Position numbers and translations under genes: made by a program. The notes beneath the pieces were generated by a model, which made no database searches, was not told the DNA's origin, and saw nothing but the letters and a program-made list of their open reading frames with translations. Below are positions 27,901 through 39,900 of a stretch of 64,000 nucleotides of DNA, in pieces. The stretch is from Symbiodinium natans (lineage: Eukaryota; Sar; Dinophyceae; Suessiales; Symbiodiniaceae). The stretch spans positions 869,049 through 933,048 of the forward strand of contig CAJNDS010001001.1 in NCBI GenBank assembly GCA_905221605.1, read 5' to 3'. Numbering within the stretch: the stretch's first letter is position 1; the number at the start of each line of letters is the position of its first letter.

Positions 27901-30900
27901 AGACTGACGATGCCCGACAATGGCAACCCCATGAGATCTCTAGAAAGTAAAACCTAGACCCTAAACCCTAAACCCTAAACCCTAAACCCTAAACCAGAGA
28001 ATGGAACCTTGAAAGGTCGGAACCCTCTCAATCCTTAAGCTCACAACTGAAAGCCGCAAGCCCACACCCAGGAGGAGAAACGCAACCACAACCCAAGCCC
28101 CTAAACCCTAAACCCAAGCCCCTAAACCCTAAACCCCAAGCCCCTAAACCCTAAACCCCAAGCCCCCTAAACCCTAACCCCAAGCCCTTCAAGCCCTTGT
28201 GTTGCTTCGCACCCATCTGTTGCCCGGTTGCCCCGAAGCCATGCGCCTGAAATTCCGATCACTTCCTCCCTATATATATGTATATATATGTCTGTACATA
28301 TATATATATAATATACATACGCATCACGTCGTACATATTATTTCGGGTCTAGGAGTCAAAACCCTAAACCCCTTCAAAATCCCTGAAGCCCCAAGCTTCG
28401 CCATCAACTGTCGGACTCCTAGTTGTCCAGTAAACTGGGGGAATTAAAGGTTAGCCTTTGGGAATTTGTTGGGGATTATACTACCCCAAAGAGGTTAAAG
28501 GCTACCTACTCTACTACAGGGCGGGGCCCCCTTACTATACTAACTGTAGTTAAGGGACTTATAACCTAACTTAGGGTCCTTATAACCCAATTTAGGGCCC
28601 TTATAACTCTACTTATAACTAGGGGGCCCCACCCTGTACTAGGGACTTTAAGGCGTCTGCTGCGGCCCGGTCGCTTGGTGATCAGCGTTAGCGACCAGCG
28701 GAAGGCTTCGGGCCCGAACTCGGTTTAGGGTTTAGGGTTTAGGGTTTAGGGTTTAGGGTTTAGGGTTTAGGGTCTAGGGTTTAGGTGAGAAAGGCCGGTG
28801 GCCTCTTTATCTGTTACCCTGATACCTGAATGTAGCCCCTAGATACCCTTAATAAGAACCCCAAAATATGCCCGTGTTAAACAGAAACCCTACTCAAAGA
28901 GACCACCAACTCATATAAGCTCATATAAGGTTTAGGGTTCAGGGCTTAGATGTTAGGGTTTCGGGGCTTCTGGGGATTTCTTGTTGGGCGTGTCGGCTGG
29001 GCCGCGCCGGCCACTGCTCTGCAATCTAGAATTATTAGTAAGACTCTTCTTGTAGATGGAGTATCTAGACCCAGGAGCTAGGAAGAAAAAGGGTTCCCTT
29101 GTTTGGTTTCAAGGGGATTTACAAGAAAACCCCAACCCTAAGAAAAGGAAATAATGGCCTACTCCGGGTCAGAGTATCTCTTCTTGTAGATGGAGTCTGA
29201 TTGGCTTGTTGTTGTTTGGCTTGGCAGATTTCCGCTCTGCAGGGTTTCGGTTAGTTTAAGGGGCACTTGAGGTTGATGGTCGGACCCAAGGTTTAGGGCT
29301 CAGGGTTTAGGGTTTAGGGGTTTAGGGCTTTTGGGAATAGGGGTTTGGGGCTTCAGGGTCTTATGACCCTCTCCAGCTTCTTTCTTCCCTCGACATTCTC
29401 CTCGTTTTGGTCTCTGCTTTGCTGAGGGCTTATATAGGGTGCAGGGTTTTGTTGCTCTTCTGAGGAGTGGGGGTTCAGGGGTTCCGAGAAGAAACCCACG
29501 CTCACGGAAGACTCTGCCCGCTTCTCCTTCGCTTCCAGGGACCTGCTATGGTTAGGCTACCCGAACCTTTCATGACAATCATGGGTACATCATTATTGTT
29601 ATTGTTACTATTTTTTCATCCACATGATTAAAATTGAGAGTCACTATACATCATAGACCTATACAGTTGCACACATCTATTCATGATTTTAAGGGAGGGG
29701 CTGACGTGAGGACTTCACGCGGCTATACTTGGAGGTTCATTTGGGTACGTATAAATAGGGTTTGGCGGGGGGGTTACTGATAAGTATGGTTAGGTTATGA
29801 CCCGGTTTAGGGTTTAGGGTTTAGGGTGTAGGGTACCAGAACGGCCCACTCAGCCAAGGGACCTTGTCATGGCACAGCTCTTCGACCGCCTGTCCCCGCA
29901 TCTAAACCCTAAACCCTAAACCCTAAACCCTAAACCCTAAACTAGCCAGGCGATGTCTAGCCGTCTAGCTTATTTTACGGTGTAGGGGGTAGAGTAGAAT
30001 GGCCCTTAAAACCCTCTGAAAAATATTCCCGAACTGATCCTCTTAAACCCTAAACCCTAAACCCTAAATCCTCTTAAACCCCCAAACGGAAAACGTGAAA
30101 TATCCAGGGCCTTCCTAGTCGAGCAGAGGGCTTTGCCAAGCTTGAAAGGGTCCTGGGGTCTTGGGCCACTTTCTCGGGCATACGGTGAACCCTAAACCCT
30201 AAACCCTAAACCCTAAACCCTGAAGAGCCCGGCGCCCTGGAGTTAGACCATGAAGACCCTCAAAAGTCTCGACAAAAGTCCAGGGCCCCTGCGCCTTGAA
30301 CCTAATATGGGGGTCGGAATAATTGCTAAAGGGTTTAGGGTTTAGTCAGGGTTTAGGGTTTAGGGTTTAGGGTTTAGGGTTTAGGGTTTAGGGTTTAGGG
30401 TTTAGGGTTTAGGGTTTAGGGTTTAGGGTTCCCTTATGATCCCTTTGTAGTTAGACTGTAGTAACCCCGACAACCCTGTGTCAGAGGCTTAGAGTTTAGG
30501 GTCGAACAACATTGTCACTATGATCCGTAGGGGCTCTGTTATGATGATGAACCGTGCGATCAGCAACACTGGGGGGTTTCCGATATTAGGTGTACCTTTT
30601 TGGGGTCCTTATAAAAAGGGGATCCTACTATTTGGGGGTCGATGACAGGGCTCTTTGATGTTCGTAAACTCCCATTGTGCATGGCTTGGTGAGTCCTACT
30701 TCTATTATAAACCCTAAACCCTAAACCCTAAACCCTAAACCCTGAACCCTGAACCCTGAACCCTAAACCCTAAACCCTAAACCCTAAACCCTAAACCCTA
30801 AACCCTAAACCCTAGCCCTAGACCCTGAACCCCACCTTATGCTCCCGGGAGCTGGCCTCGCAATAGGCTTGGACCATGGGCGGAAAGTACTCGGTCGGCA

Positions 30901-33900
30901 CACCGTATCCCACGTGGCGCAAGCCTTCCGACTCGGAGAGGATCGACTCGATAGGGTTTAGGGTCTAGGGTCGAGGGTTTAGGGTTTAGGGTTTAGGGTT
31001 TAGGGTGATTACAACCGTAGCTATCCTACTTATATCCCTACTTATCAGTATCATTGGTTCTCATAAGTAAGGTTATAAGTCGGCTGCAACCATAGTTCTC
31101 CTAGTTACATCCCTACGTACAAGTATCATGGGTACACATAAGTAGGCTTATAAGTAGGTCTACAACCATAGTTTTCATACTTAGATCCCTACTTATAAGG
31201 GCCCATGTACCCCCCAAGTATCTGGACACACACACACACACCACCTTTCCTACATCGACCTCTTTTCCTGTAAGCACAGCTAAGTACCAGATCTTCCTCT
31301 TACTTGCAGAACCCCACAGGAACAAGGCTTGGTTTTAATTGCAAACTGACAAGCCTGGCCTTTCAGTTGGTGTATACTTCAAAACTAACCCGAAACCCTA
31401 AACCCTAAACCACTCTGCAGCATATTGCCTGGACGAGTCTCCTTGCAAATGGGCTGAGAGGACCACTCTTGGGGTTGGGTCAAAGGGTTTTGGGCTTCGG
31501 GTGAGTTTTGGGCTTAGGGTTTAGGGCTTAGAACTTAGAGCGCAGGGTTTAGGGTCACTCAAAGCAGGCGCCTAGACCCGAGATGTCGTCCACCACGTGC
31601 CGCGTGTTCTCGTAGATCTCCATTGTCATCTCCTGGCCGACATGGGAGGAGGAAGAGTCCCAAGCCCCACTTGGAGGTTCATGGTACTTATTAAGCAATT
31701 ATAGCTTATAAGCAACTTAAGTGCCCTAATATGGTGAAAAGTACACTTAGAAGTACAGCTATAATTGGTTGATGAGTACAATGAACCTCCCAAGAGTAAC
31801 CTGGCAGCAAACAAAGGGTACCCTTTTTGGTTTCGAGGGGCTTGGAAGGGAACAAAAAAGCCTAAGAAAAAGTGAGGAAGGACCTACTCTGGGTCCTAGG
31901 ATTTCCTGAGGATGGCCCTTCAAACCCTCTGAAAAATATTCCTAAATATGGTCCTCTTAAGCCCAATAAGGGAAAATATGAAATATCCCAAAGGCCTACC
32001 TAGTTCCTTAGGGTTACGGGAAGTGGAGGGGAGACTACATGCAGATTCGTCACCGAAGGAGTGACCTGCCTGTCCAATTTCCTAAAGAAGCGAAAACATG
32101 TCAACCTTTGGGATTGTGATGGGCACACCCTAAGTCGCCTAAACCCCTGTGATTTTTCTCGACCACTCCTATAAGCGGGGTAGGGATGAGAGATTTGGGG
32201 TCCAGGGCTTAGGAACTTGAGGTCTGTTTGGTTTAACGTAACCTCGGAGAATGTCTGGACCCTTCCTGTTTGTGTTTGTTGAGGAATGTTCTCTGAGAGT
32301 AAACATGAAATCAGGGTTCCACTCGGCGTCCCGGTACAGGCTTACAGCGTGTTGGGGCCTGATAGAATGTGTAGGAGTGCGGCTAAAATACCCCTTGAAA
32401 GTGAAGCCGACCTAAGCCCTAAACCCTAAACCCTAAACCCAGCAAAAAACTCCCTAGAACACCGCACTTGCCGAGCCCGTCGGCGCCAAGAGTCCATGAT
32501 CTTGTCTGCAATGTAGTACCTTGTAGGGTTTAGGGTTTAGGGTTTTAGGGTTTAGGGTTTAGGGCTTTTTTTTTTGGGGGGTCCCCTTCAATACCTTTTT
32601 GCCTTGCCGCAGAAAGCCACCTTCCAGGCCCCTCAATCAAAGAGAAATGCCTCTCTGCAACCCTGAAAAGCGATGGACTCTGAATGTTGCAAAACATGTC
32701 CTACCCACCCCCCCCCCCCCCCCCCCCCCCCCCCACCCACCCGCACTAACAGCCAAACGTAACTCAAAGCTGACCTTGCGTGACGCAGCCAAGCCGCATC
32801 CTGGTTGATGACTGCCTGGTTTAGGGTTTAGGGTTTAGGGTTTAGCGTTTAATTAGGGTTTAGGGGTAGGTTCGCCAGGTGGCTCAGGCAGGGAAGGTCC
32901 TTTACTCTACCCCAAAACTACCTAAAGCCCGAATCCCAAGCCCACTACTTTCTCTGTTAACGACCTATAGATTGGGATGTTCCCCTGATACTATGACAGT
33001 CCTTAATAGGGACTGTAATACCCCGCATTATAATCCCTATTAAGGACCGGTAGCATGAGGGGAACATCCCAACCTATAGAGTCCAAAGCCCGGAGAGACA
33101 CCACAGAGCACAACAGCTTGGTAACCCAGTAACCATCTTATGGTAGTAGGGCACCCTTTTTGGGGCTTCGGGTTTAGGGTTGGGATGATCCCTTTTTATA
33201 CTAACAGTCCGGAATAGGGACTAGAATAGGGGGTACTATAAGCTCTAGTTATGACTGTCATTATCCCAAGTTTTGGGGTTTCGGGCTTTGGCACCCACAT
33301 AGGTTGAGGCTTTAGGAACAAGGAACCCACAACCAAAACAAAGAATGGGGAAAGCGTACCACGTAGCCCTAAACCCTGAACCCTGAACCCTAAACCCTAA
33401 ACCCTACACCCTAGCAGCTGCATTGCAACCCAGGGCACTTCATAAAGCTCTCGGCGCTGGGCGCAAGCTGAAAGAAGCGGGCGAAGACCGCTTGTCGGGT
33501 CCGGTTGATGCTCGCCTCGCTTGAAAAAGTCGTTGGTTGAGGTTTAGGGTTTGGGGTTTAGGGTTTGGGGTTTAGGGGTTCAGGGTTAAGGGTTGTTTTT
33601 GAGCCTGGTCCCATCAGCCCAAGAGCAGCCTAGGAAGAACAGGGCGCCCTTGTGGGTTTTCAAAGGGGCTTAGAATTGGGAACCTGAACCCGGTTTTGGC
33701 GCAAGAAACGGCTTGCGCCCGAACCCTAAACCCTCTAAACCCTAAACCCTAAACCCCAAACCCTAAACCCTAAACCCTAAACCCTAAACCCCAAACCCTA
33801 AACCCTAAACCCTCAGGCAGGCGCGTCGTCCAGGCTGCTCAGCAACTTCTTGAGCACTTTGTTGTAGTTCTGGCGCAGGAGGGGGTCAGGTTTTAGGGTT

Positions 33901-36900
33901 TAGGGTTTAGTGGCAGTTCCAACAATCCGGGTTCACATTTTGCACCTGCAGCCCAAAAAGCGGAGGGATTCCTCGTGGACTCAGCAACAAAAAGGTTGCT
34001 AGCACCAAACCCGGCAAGCGTTAATCCCCTCAGAGGGCGCTTCAGTACTTTCTGCTTATGGGCTGAGTACCTTTTTCCCATTTTATCTATAGTAGGATTC
34101 TAGACAACCAAAAAGGTTAAAGAACCCTAAACCCTAAACCCTAAACCCTAAACCCTAAACCCTAAACCCTCAACCCTCAACCCTCAACCCTTAACCCTAA
34201 GCCGCCCCGAAGTCTACCATGCCAGCTGTCGGACTCCATTGAAACGCGCCTGGGGGCTTGCCTGTTCCGGTTCTTGTTGGGGGTTCGACTGGAAGGAGCC
34301 TCTTGGGGTTAAGGGGTGCTTTGTTTGTTTTTGTTCTTTGTTGTTTGGGGGGGGGGGGGGGGAGGGTTTAGGGTTTATTAGGGGGTTCCAGACATCTTTG
34401 CGCTTTCAACCCCCAGGAGGGTCTAAAGCTATGTCACCTATCGCTGCCTCGCATGCTGGAGCGTATCCTTTCCCATCCCAAAAACATGCCTTACCGGCCG
34501 CGCTCAAGGGTTTAGGGTTTAGGGTTTAGGGTTTAGGGTTTAGGGTTTTAGGGTTCAGGGTTTAGGGTTTAGGGTTTAGCACATACTTGGGCCCTAAAGC
34601 TTGAAGGCCCAAGCATATGCTGTGCAGGTACATGGATCCGTGGGGTACTTGGAGGTTCAGGGTACTTATAACCCCGATTAGTAACTGTCCCTCCCCTAAG
34701 TCCTCTAAGTAGGCTATGATTATGAGTAGACTTGCAATTGGGGTCATAACCCTAAACCCTAAACCCTCTGCTTAGGACTTCTACTTGGGGCTAGAAGTAC
34801 CCATGAACCTCCAAGTACCAGCACGCGAGGCTCAGGGCGTGAAGCGAATCCCTGGGAGAAAAACCCGCGAAGCAGCTCGAGGGCCGAGCCGGCCCAGGCC
34901 TGAGGCACGCCCATCATCTTCTTGAGCATCTTCTCCATGTTTTCCTTGGGGCATGTGTGGAGTGACCAAGTCCCCCTAAACCCTAAACCCTGAGCCCTGA
35001 GCCCTGAACCCTGAACCCTGAACCCTGAACCCTGAACCCTGAACCCTAAACCCTAAACCCTAAACCCTAAACCCTAAACCCCAAACCCTAAACCCCTTGC
35101 AAAGGTCTTAGTAGAGGTGGGAGCTGCAGCCCAGACTCTTCTACCATACATGCATCGGACAAGAGAGACCCTCATGTACTTCCAGGTCCCCATCAGCTCT
35201 TAGGCACTTACCGCATACTTCCAGGGACTTAGTAGTTAAGTTGCTGGAGCCCCTAAGGAACCCATAATTAGGTCCCCTCACCTCGTAGGAACTTAGGGTT
35301 GCGGACTCTAGGACCAAGCGACTTTCAGGCCCACGGTTTTTTTGCACATTAATTGCCTGAGGCTCAAGGTTTTCCGAACCCCATAGACCCTAAAAACCCT
35401 ATAAACCAACAAAAACCCTAACCCCGAAACCCTAAGCCCTAAACCCGAAACCCCAAACCCTAAACCCTCCCCCTGGGCGAAACTGCGACCAGGAGGGCCC
35501 AGAACCAATTCCACGCGACCTCGTGGTCCATGTCCTCAGTCCCAAAGGACCCAGGTTCTGGTTTAGGGTTTAGGGTTTGGGGTTTGGGAGGGTTTTAGGG
35601 TTTAGGGTTGAGGAGCTTCGCACATTTGGGGTTGAAATAGGGTTTAGGGTTTGGGGGCTAACGCTTGGGACTTCGCACAAGGATATGCGCGGGCCTAGCG
35701 GTCTTACAGTATTTGCAATCATATGAATGGGAAGGTGTTCTACATTACGAGCCCTGTCGGCCGATGTGCAGAGTCCACTCACTCTCCCCACGGTCACTTT
35801 TCCCTGCTTCGGGGTCATGAACGGGGCCCCGCTCCACTGCTTCCATGTCATCACCACGGTTGCTTTTCCCAGCTTCGGGGTCATCAAATGCTTCCAGGTC
35901 ATCAACACGGTGGCTTTTCCCTGCTTCGGGGTCATCAACGGCGCCGTGCTCCCGTGCTTCCAGGGGTGTGTATATATGTATATATACACAGACTGACTCC
36001 CATGCTTGAAGGTGCCAAACAAAGGCCTATCTACATACTTTAGAGAGCGAACCCTCAGTATGGGAACGTGTTGTGCTATGCCTATACCTATACATATACC
36101 CTACATTCCAGTAGGCCACGGCCAGGTCTCAAGGGTCAAACTCTTTGACGTATCCCTTCATCAGGGGCGCAAGGGTAGCTACATGGTCCCTCAATATGGG
36201 CCCTTAAAAGGGAACCTCTTATATACTGTAACCCTTGTATACCCTGTAAAGCCCATACTTCAGCATACTTTAAATAAGGCAAGGGGCCAGATATTAAGGG
36301 TCCATGTCAGTACCCTTAGAACTCTTGTGCTCTCTGCGCCTATGCAGCCTCGAACCTGAAAAGAAAGTAAAGGAAGGGGCGAAGGCAAACCAACTCCAAA
36401 TCTCAAGCCCCCCTCCCCCCCCCCTTCCTAACCCCTTAACCCCATCAAAACAAATGGTATAGTAAGAAAAAAAGAGTGCCACACAAAACACACACGGAAC
36501 ACAAAAGCAAAATGCAGACATATATATATATATATATATGTACACACCATAAGACGCATGTACATCTAAAGCATGTATGTATGTATACATATATATATGT
36601 ATATGAATATAAATATAAATATAAATATATAAATATATAAATATATAAATATATAAATATATAAATATATAAATATATAAATATATAAATATATATATAT
36701 ATATGTATATACATCCTACACCCTTTTTTTGAACCCAGACCCTGCATGGCAGCTGGCTCTGAAACGTGGCAGACCTCATGCGTCCACTACGCCCTGTCCT
36801 AAACCCTAAATCCTAAATCCTAAACCCTAAACCCTAAACCCTAAACCCTAAACCCTCAACCCTAAACCCTAAACCCTAAACCCCAAACCCCAAACCCTTG

Positions 36901-39900
36901 CCCTAAACCCTAAACCCTCTAACCCCCAAACCCCGAAACCCTCAACCCTCATTCAAAAATCTAACGAGCCCGCAAGAGCCACACAGTCAGCGGCCGGGGG
37001 GCCCAGTCTTTCGGAACCATGGACCTGGCGCGCCGTAGATTTGTTGTGGCTTGCTTTAGGGTTTAGGGTTTATAGGTCATAGGGTTTAGGGCCTTGGGCT
37101 TAGGTTGGTGCTTTTGAAGTCGACTTGGAGGCGGCTGGGTGCTTACAAGTAGGGTTACGAAGTGGGGTCTGAGCATGGTTCGAACCTTCCTTATTTCGGG
37201 CACTTATGTCTAGAAGCCTCGCACCACACTGCCGGGATGCAAAGAGAGTCCTTCAAATCAAGCTTGGCTAGCCTCCAATCCTAAACCGCAAGATAGCAGG
37301 AGGAAGACGAGCGGCATGACGCAACGCCGTGTTCAAGGAAGCTGCATGTCAGATCACCGCGACAATCAAGGCTTAACAAACCACCGTAACTTCAGCCATA
37401 CAAGGGCGAAAGCGTCCGGAAGCGTCTGCCTCGGACTTGATTAAAGCACTTAGGGACCCTAAACCCTAAACCCTAAATTACCTTAGACCCGAAACCCAAC
37501 GCGTAAGGTGAAACGAGGGAGGAGGTTAGCGGGTTTCGGGCTTCCAGACAGGGAAGGAAGCTGTCTTTGACAGCTTGCTACCAAACTACTCTACCCACAG
37601 AATCACCCAATCAGAGTCACGAGAATCCCTTCACGCCCTAGACCCCATGAAAAACACTCCTAAACACCTATACAAACCCTGAAACAAAGCGCGGAAAACA
37701 AAACCCCAAAAAGGGGAAACCACACTAGGAGCAGCCCACCCCCCCCAACCTCAACAAGTTGCACCCAAGACCTCTATAAGTCTTGAGCCCTTCAGAAACA
37801 TGAGGCTATGGCGGTTTAGGGTTTAGGGTTTGGTATGAAACCCCTATAAGCCCTACTTGGAGGTTCATGAGTACCTACAAAATAGCCCTACTGTGGGTGA
37901 CAACCTTATCTAGGGCACTTATAACCCTACTAAGTACCCATGAAGCTCCAAGCAGGTTCCGTGCCCATACCCTTTTTACGGCTAGACCCTAAACCCTAAA
38001 CCCTAAACCTAAACCCTAAACCCTAAAGGAAGCCCAGCTAGCGCCTCAGGGAGGCCAACATCACTGCTTTGAACTGCGGAAGGAGAATCGCCTCGCGGCG
38101 GTTTTTGCGTGGTAAGCTAACGTGTACATGTGTGTGTTTAGGGTTTAGGGTTTAGGGTTGTGTGTTTAGGGTTTAGGGTTTAGGGTTTAGGGTTTAGGGT
38201 TTAGGGTGTTCGTGTGCATGTACATTCGTGTGGCTCGTGGTGTGCATCTGTTTTGGTCTGGGAAGGGGGGAGGAGTTTCGGACAGGCTTCTTCGGACCCG
38301 AAGACTTAAACTCTCGACTCTGTTCTGGCTCCCCCCTGGACCCTAGACACTTGTTGCATCTCACATCATCTGGGGGTGTATGATATTTGGGGTACCTTAT
38401 TGGGCTCCTTATGAGAAGGGAATCCTACTATTTGGGGTCTATACTACAGGGTGGGGCCCCCTTACTATACTAACTGTAGTTAAGGGACTTATAACCTAAC
38501 TTAGGGTCCTTATAACCCAATTTAGGGCCCTTATAACTCTACTTATAACTAGGGGGCCCCACCCTGTAGGGGTCCCTTATTTTCGTCAACTCCATCATCC
38601 GAGCCTGTAAACCGGGCGGCCTTTGTCAAGCCACAAGCTCTTCAAGGGGTGGGGTTTAGGGTTCAGGGTTTAGGATTTAAGATTTAGTTCTGTACATCAG
38701 GAGCAGCGCTCCCATCAGTAGTTCCTGTTCTGTGGGAACCTTTAGGGTGTAGGGTCTAGGGTTTAGGGCCATTTGATAGCCACACACAAGCCATAACACT
38801 TGGGCATCCAAAAGGGAAGTGCGCGTCACGGATCTAGGTGGTCTTTAAGGCACCGGAGGATCATCGGAGCTTCACAAGAGCTTGCAAGTCATACAGCCCC
38901 TTAAGGCGTCACTCTTTCTGCAGGCAAGCTGAAGAAGAATTGTTGAGAGGCCTACAGGATCACCCGCCAGCTCAGCTGGGGCCAACCCTTATGTAAGCCG
39001 CCCGCGCAAAGGCATCCTCCAGCACCTCGACGCCATCGGCTGACTGGAGCCAGTGTAGACGCTCCTCATCAGGTTTTAAGCCTGAATTCTCAAACAGCGC
39101 GACCAGGCGGGCATCAGTGACAGGAAGCAAACCCGGAGGGTGCGCCTCCGCAAGAAGTGCCAAGACCTCTGAGACCAGCCCCGATTCGGGCTGTGGAGGT
39201 ACCCGGTCGGCAAAGCGATCGCTGGGAATTGGCTGCAGAGGCCTAGGTTGAAACGTGAAGAGGTAGTAGACAGTATCACGGCGAATCTTGCCCATCATCA
39301 CCTGAAAGGCTTTGTATCCCTCGAGCTTGTACTCCACAAGCGGGTCTCGCTGCCCGTAACTTCGCAGCTTTGAGTAGTTCCTCAGGAAGGTCATGTACTT
39401 GAGATGCTTCCTCCAGTAGCTGTCAATCTGCATCAACAGCACCTGGCGAAACACTGCCCGGCTCAGCCGCGGTGCATCCTCATCAATCCTGGCGGCTTTC
39501 CGGTCGATGGCCTTCAGGCCTTCCTGCTGTATCCAATGCCGTAGCGCCCCACAGCCCTCCTTGGGAACCAAATGAACCCTAAAATGGGTGCCACATACCC
39601 TACACTACTATAATCCTTATTGGGGTTAATATGAACCCTAAACTTGCCCTAAACCCTTTTAGTGTTCATTTGGTTCTCAAGGCGCCGCACCCCCGGCGCC
39701 GGCTGCGGCGCGGAGGTCGCCGGGTGCCACGGTCAGGGTGCCAGTAAACCATGCCGACAGCTTCGTCGCCATGCGCTCCAGCGGCCAGGCGTCCAGCGGC
39801 TGACTGGGAGATATGAGCTGCTCAACAAGTTCCTCCATGCTCTCTGTGCAGTAGCTTCGCAAGGAGTCCAGGACGCCCTCGTCTGAATCCAGGAGTGCCT

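Noticed and set aside
36294-36779. 161-codon open frame rich in Tyr/Ile
   Set aside because: It is a translation of the TATAAATA array. A frame here was also considered as a membrane protein but has no non-repeat core.
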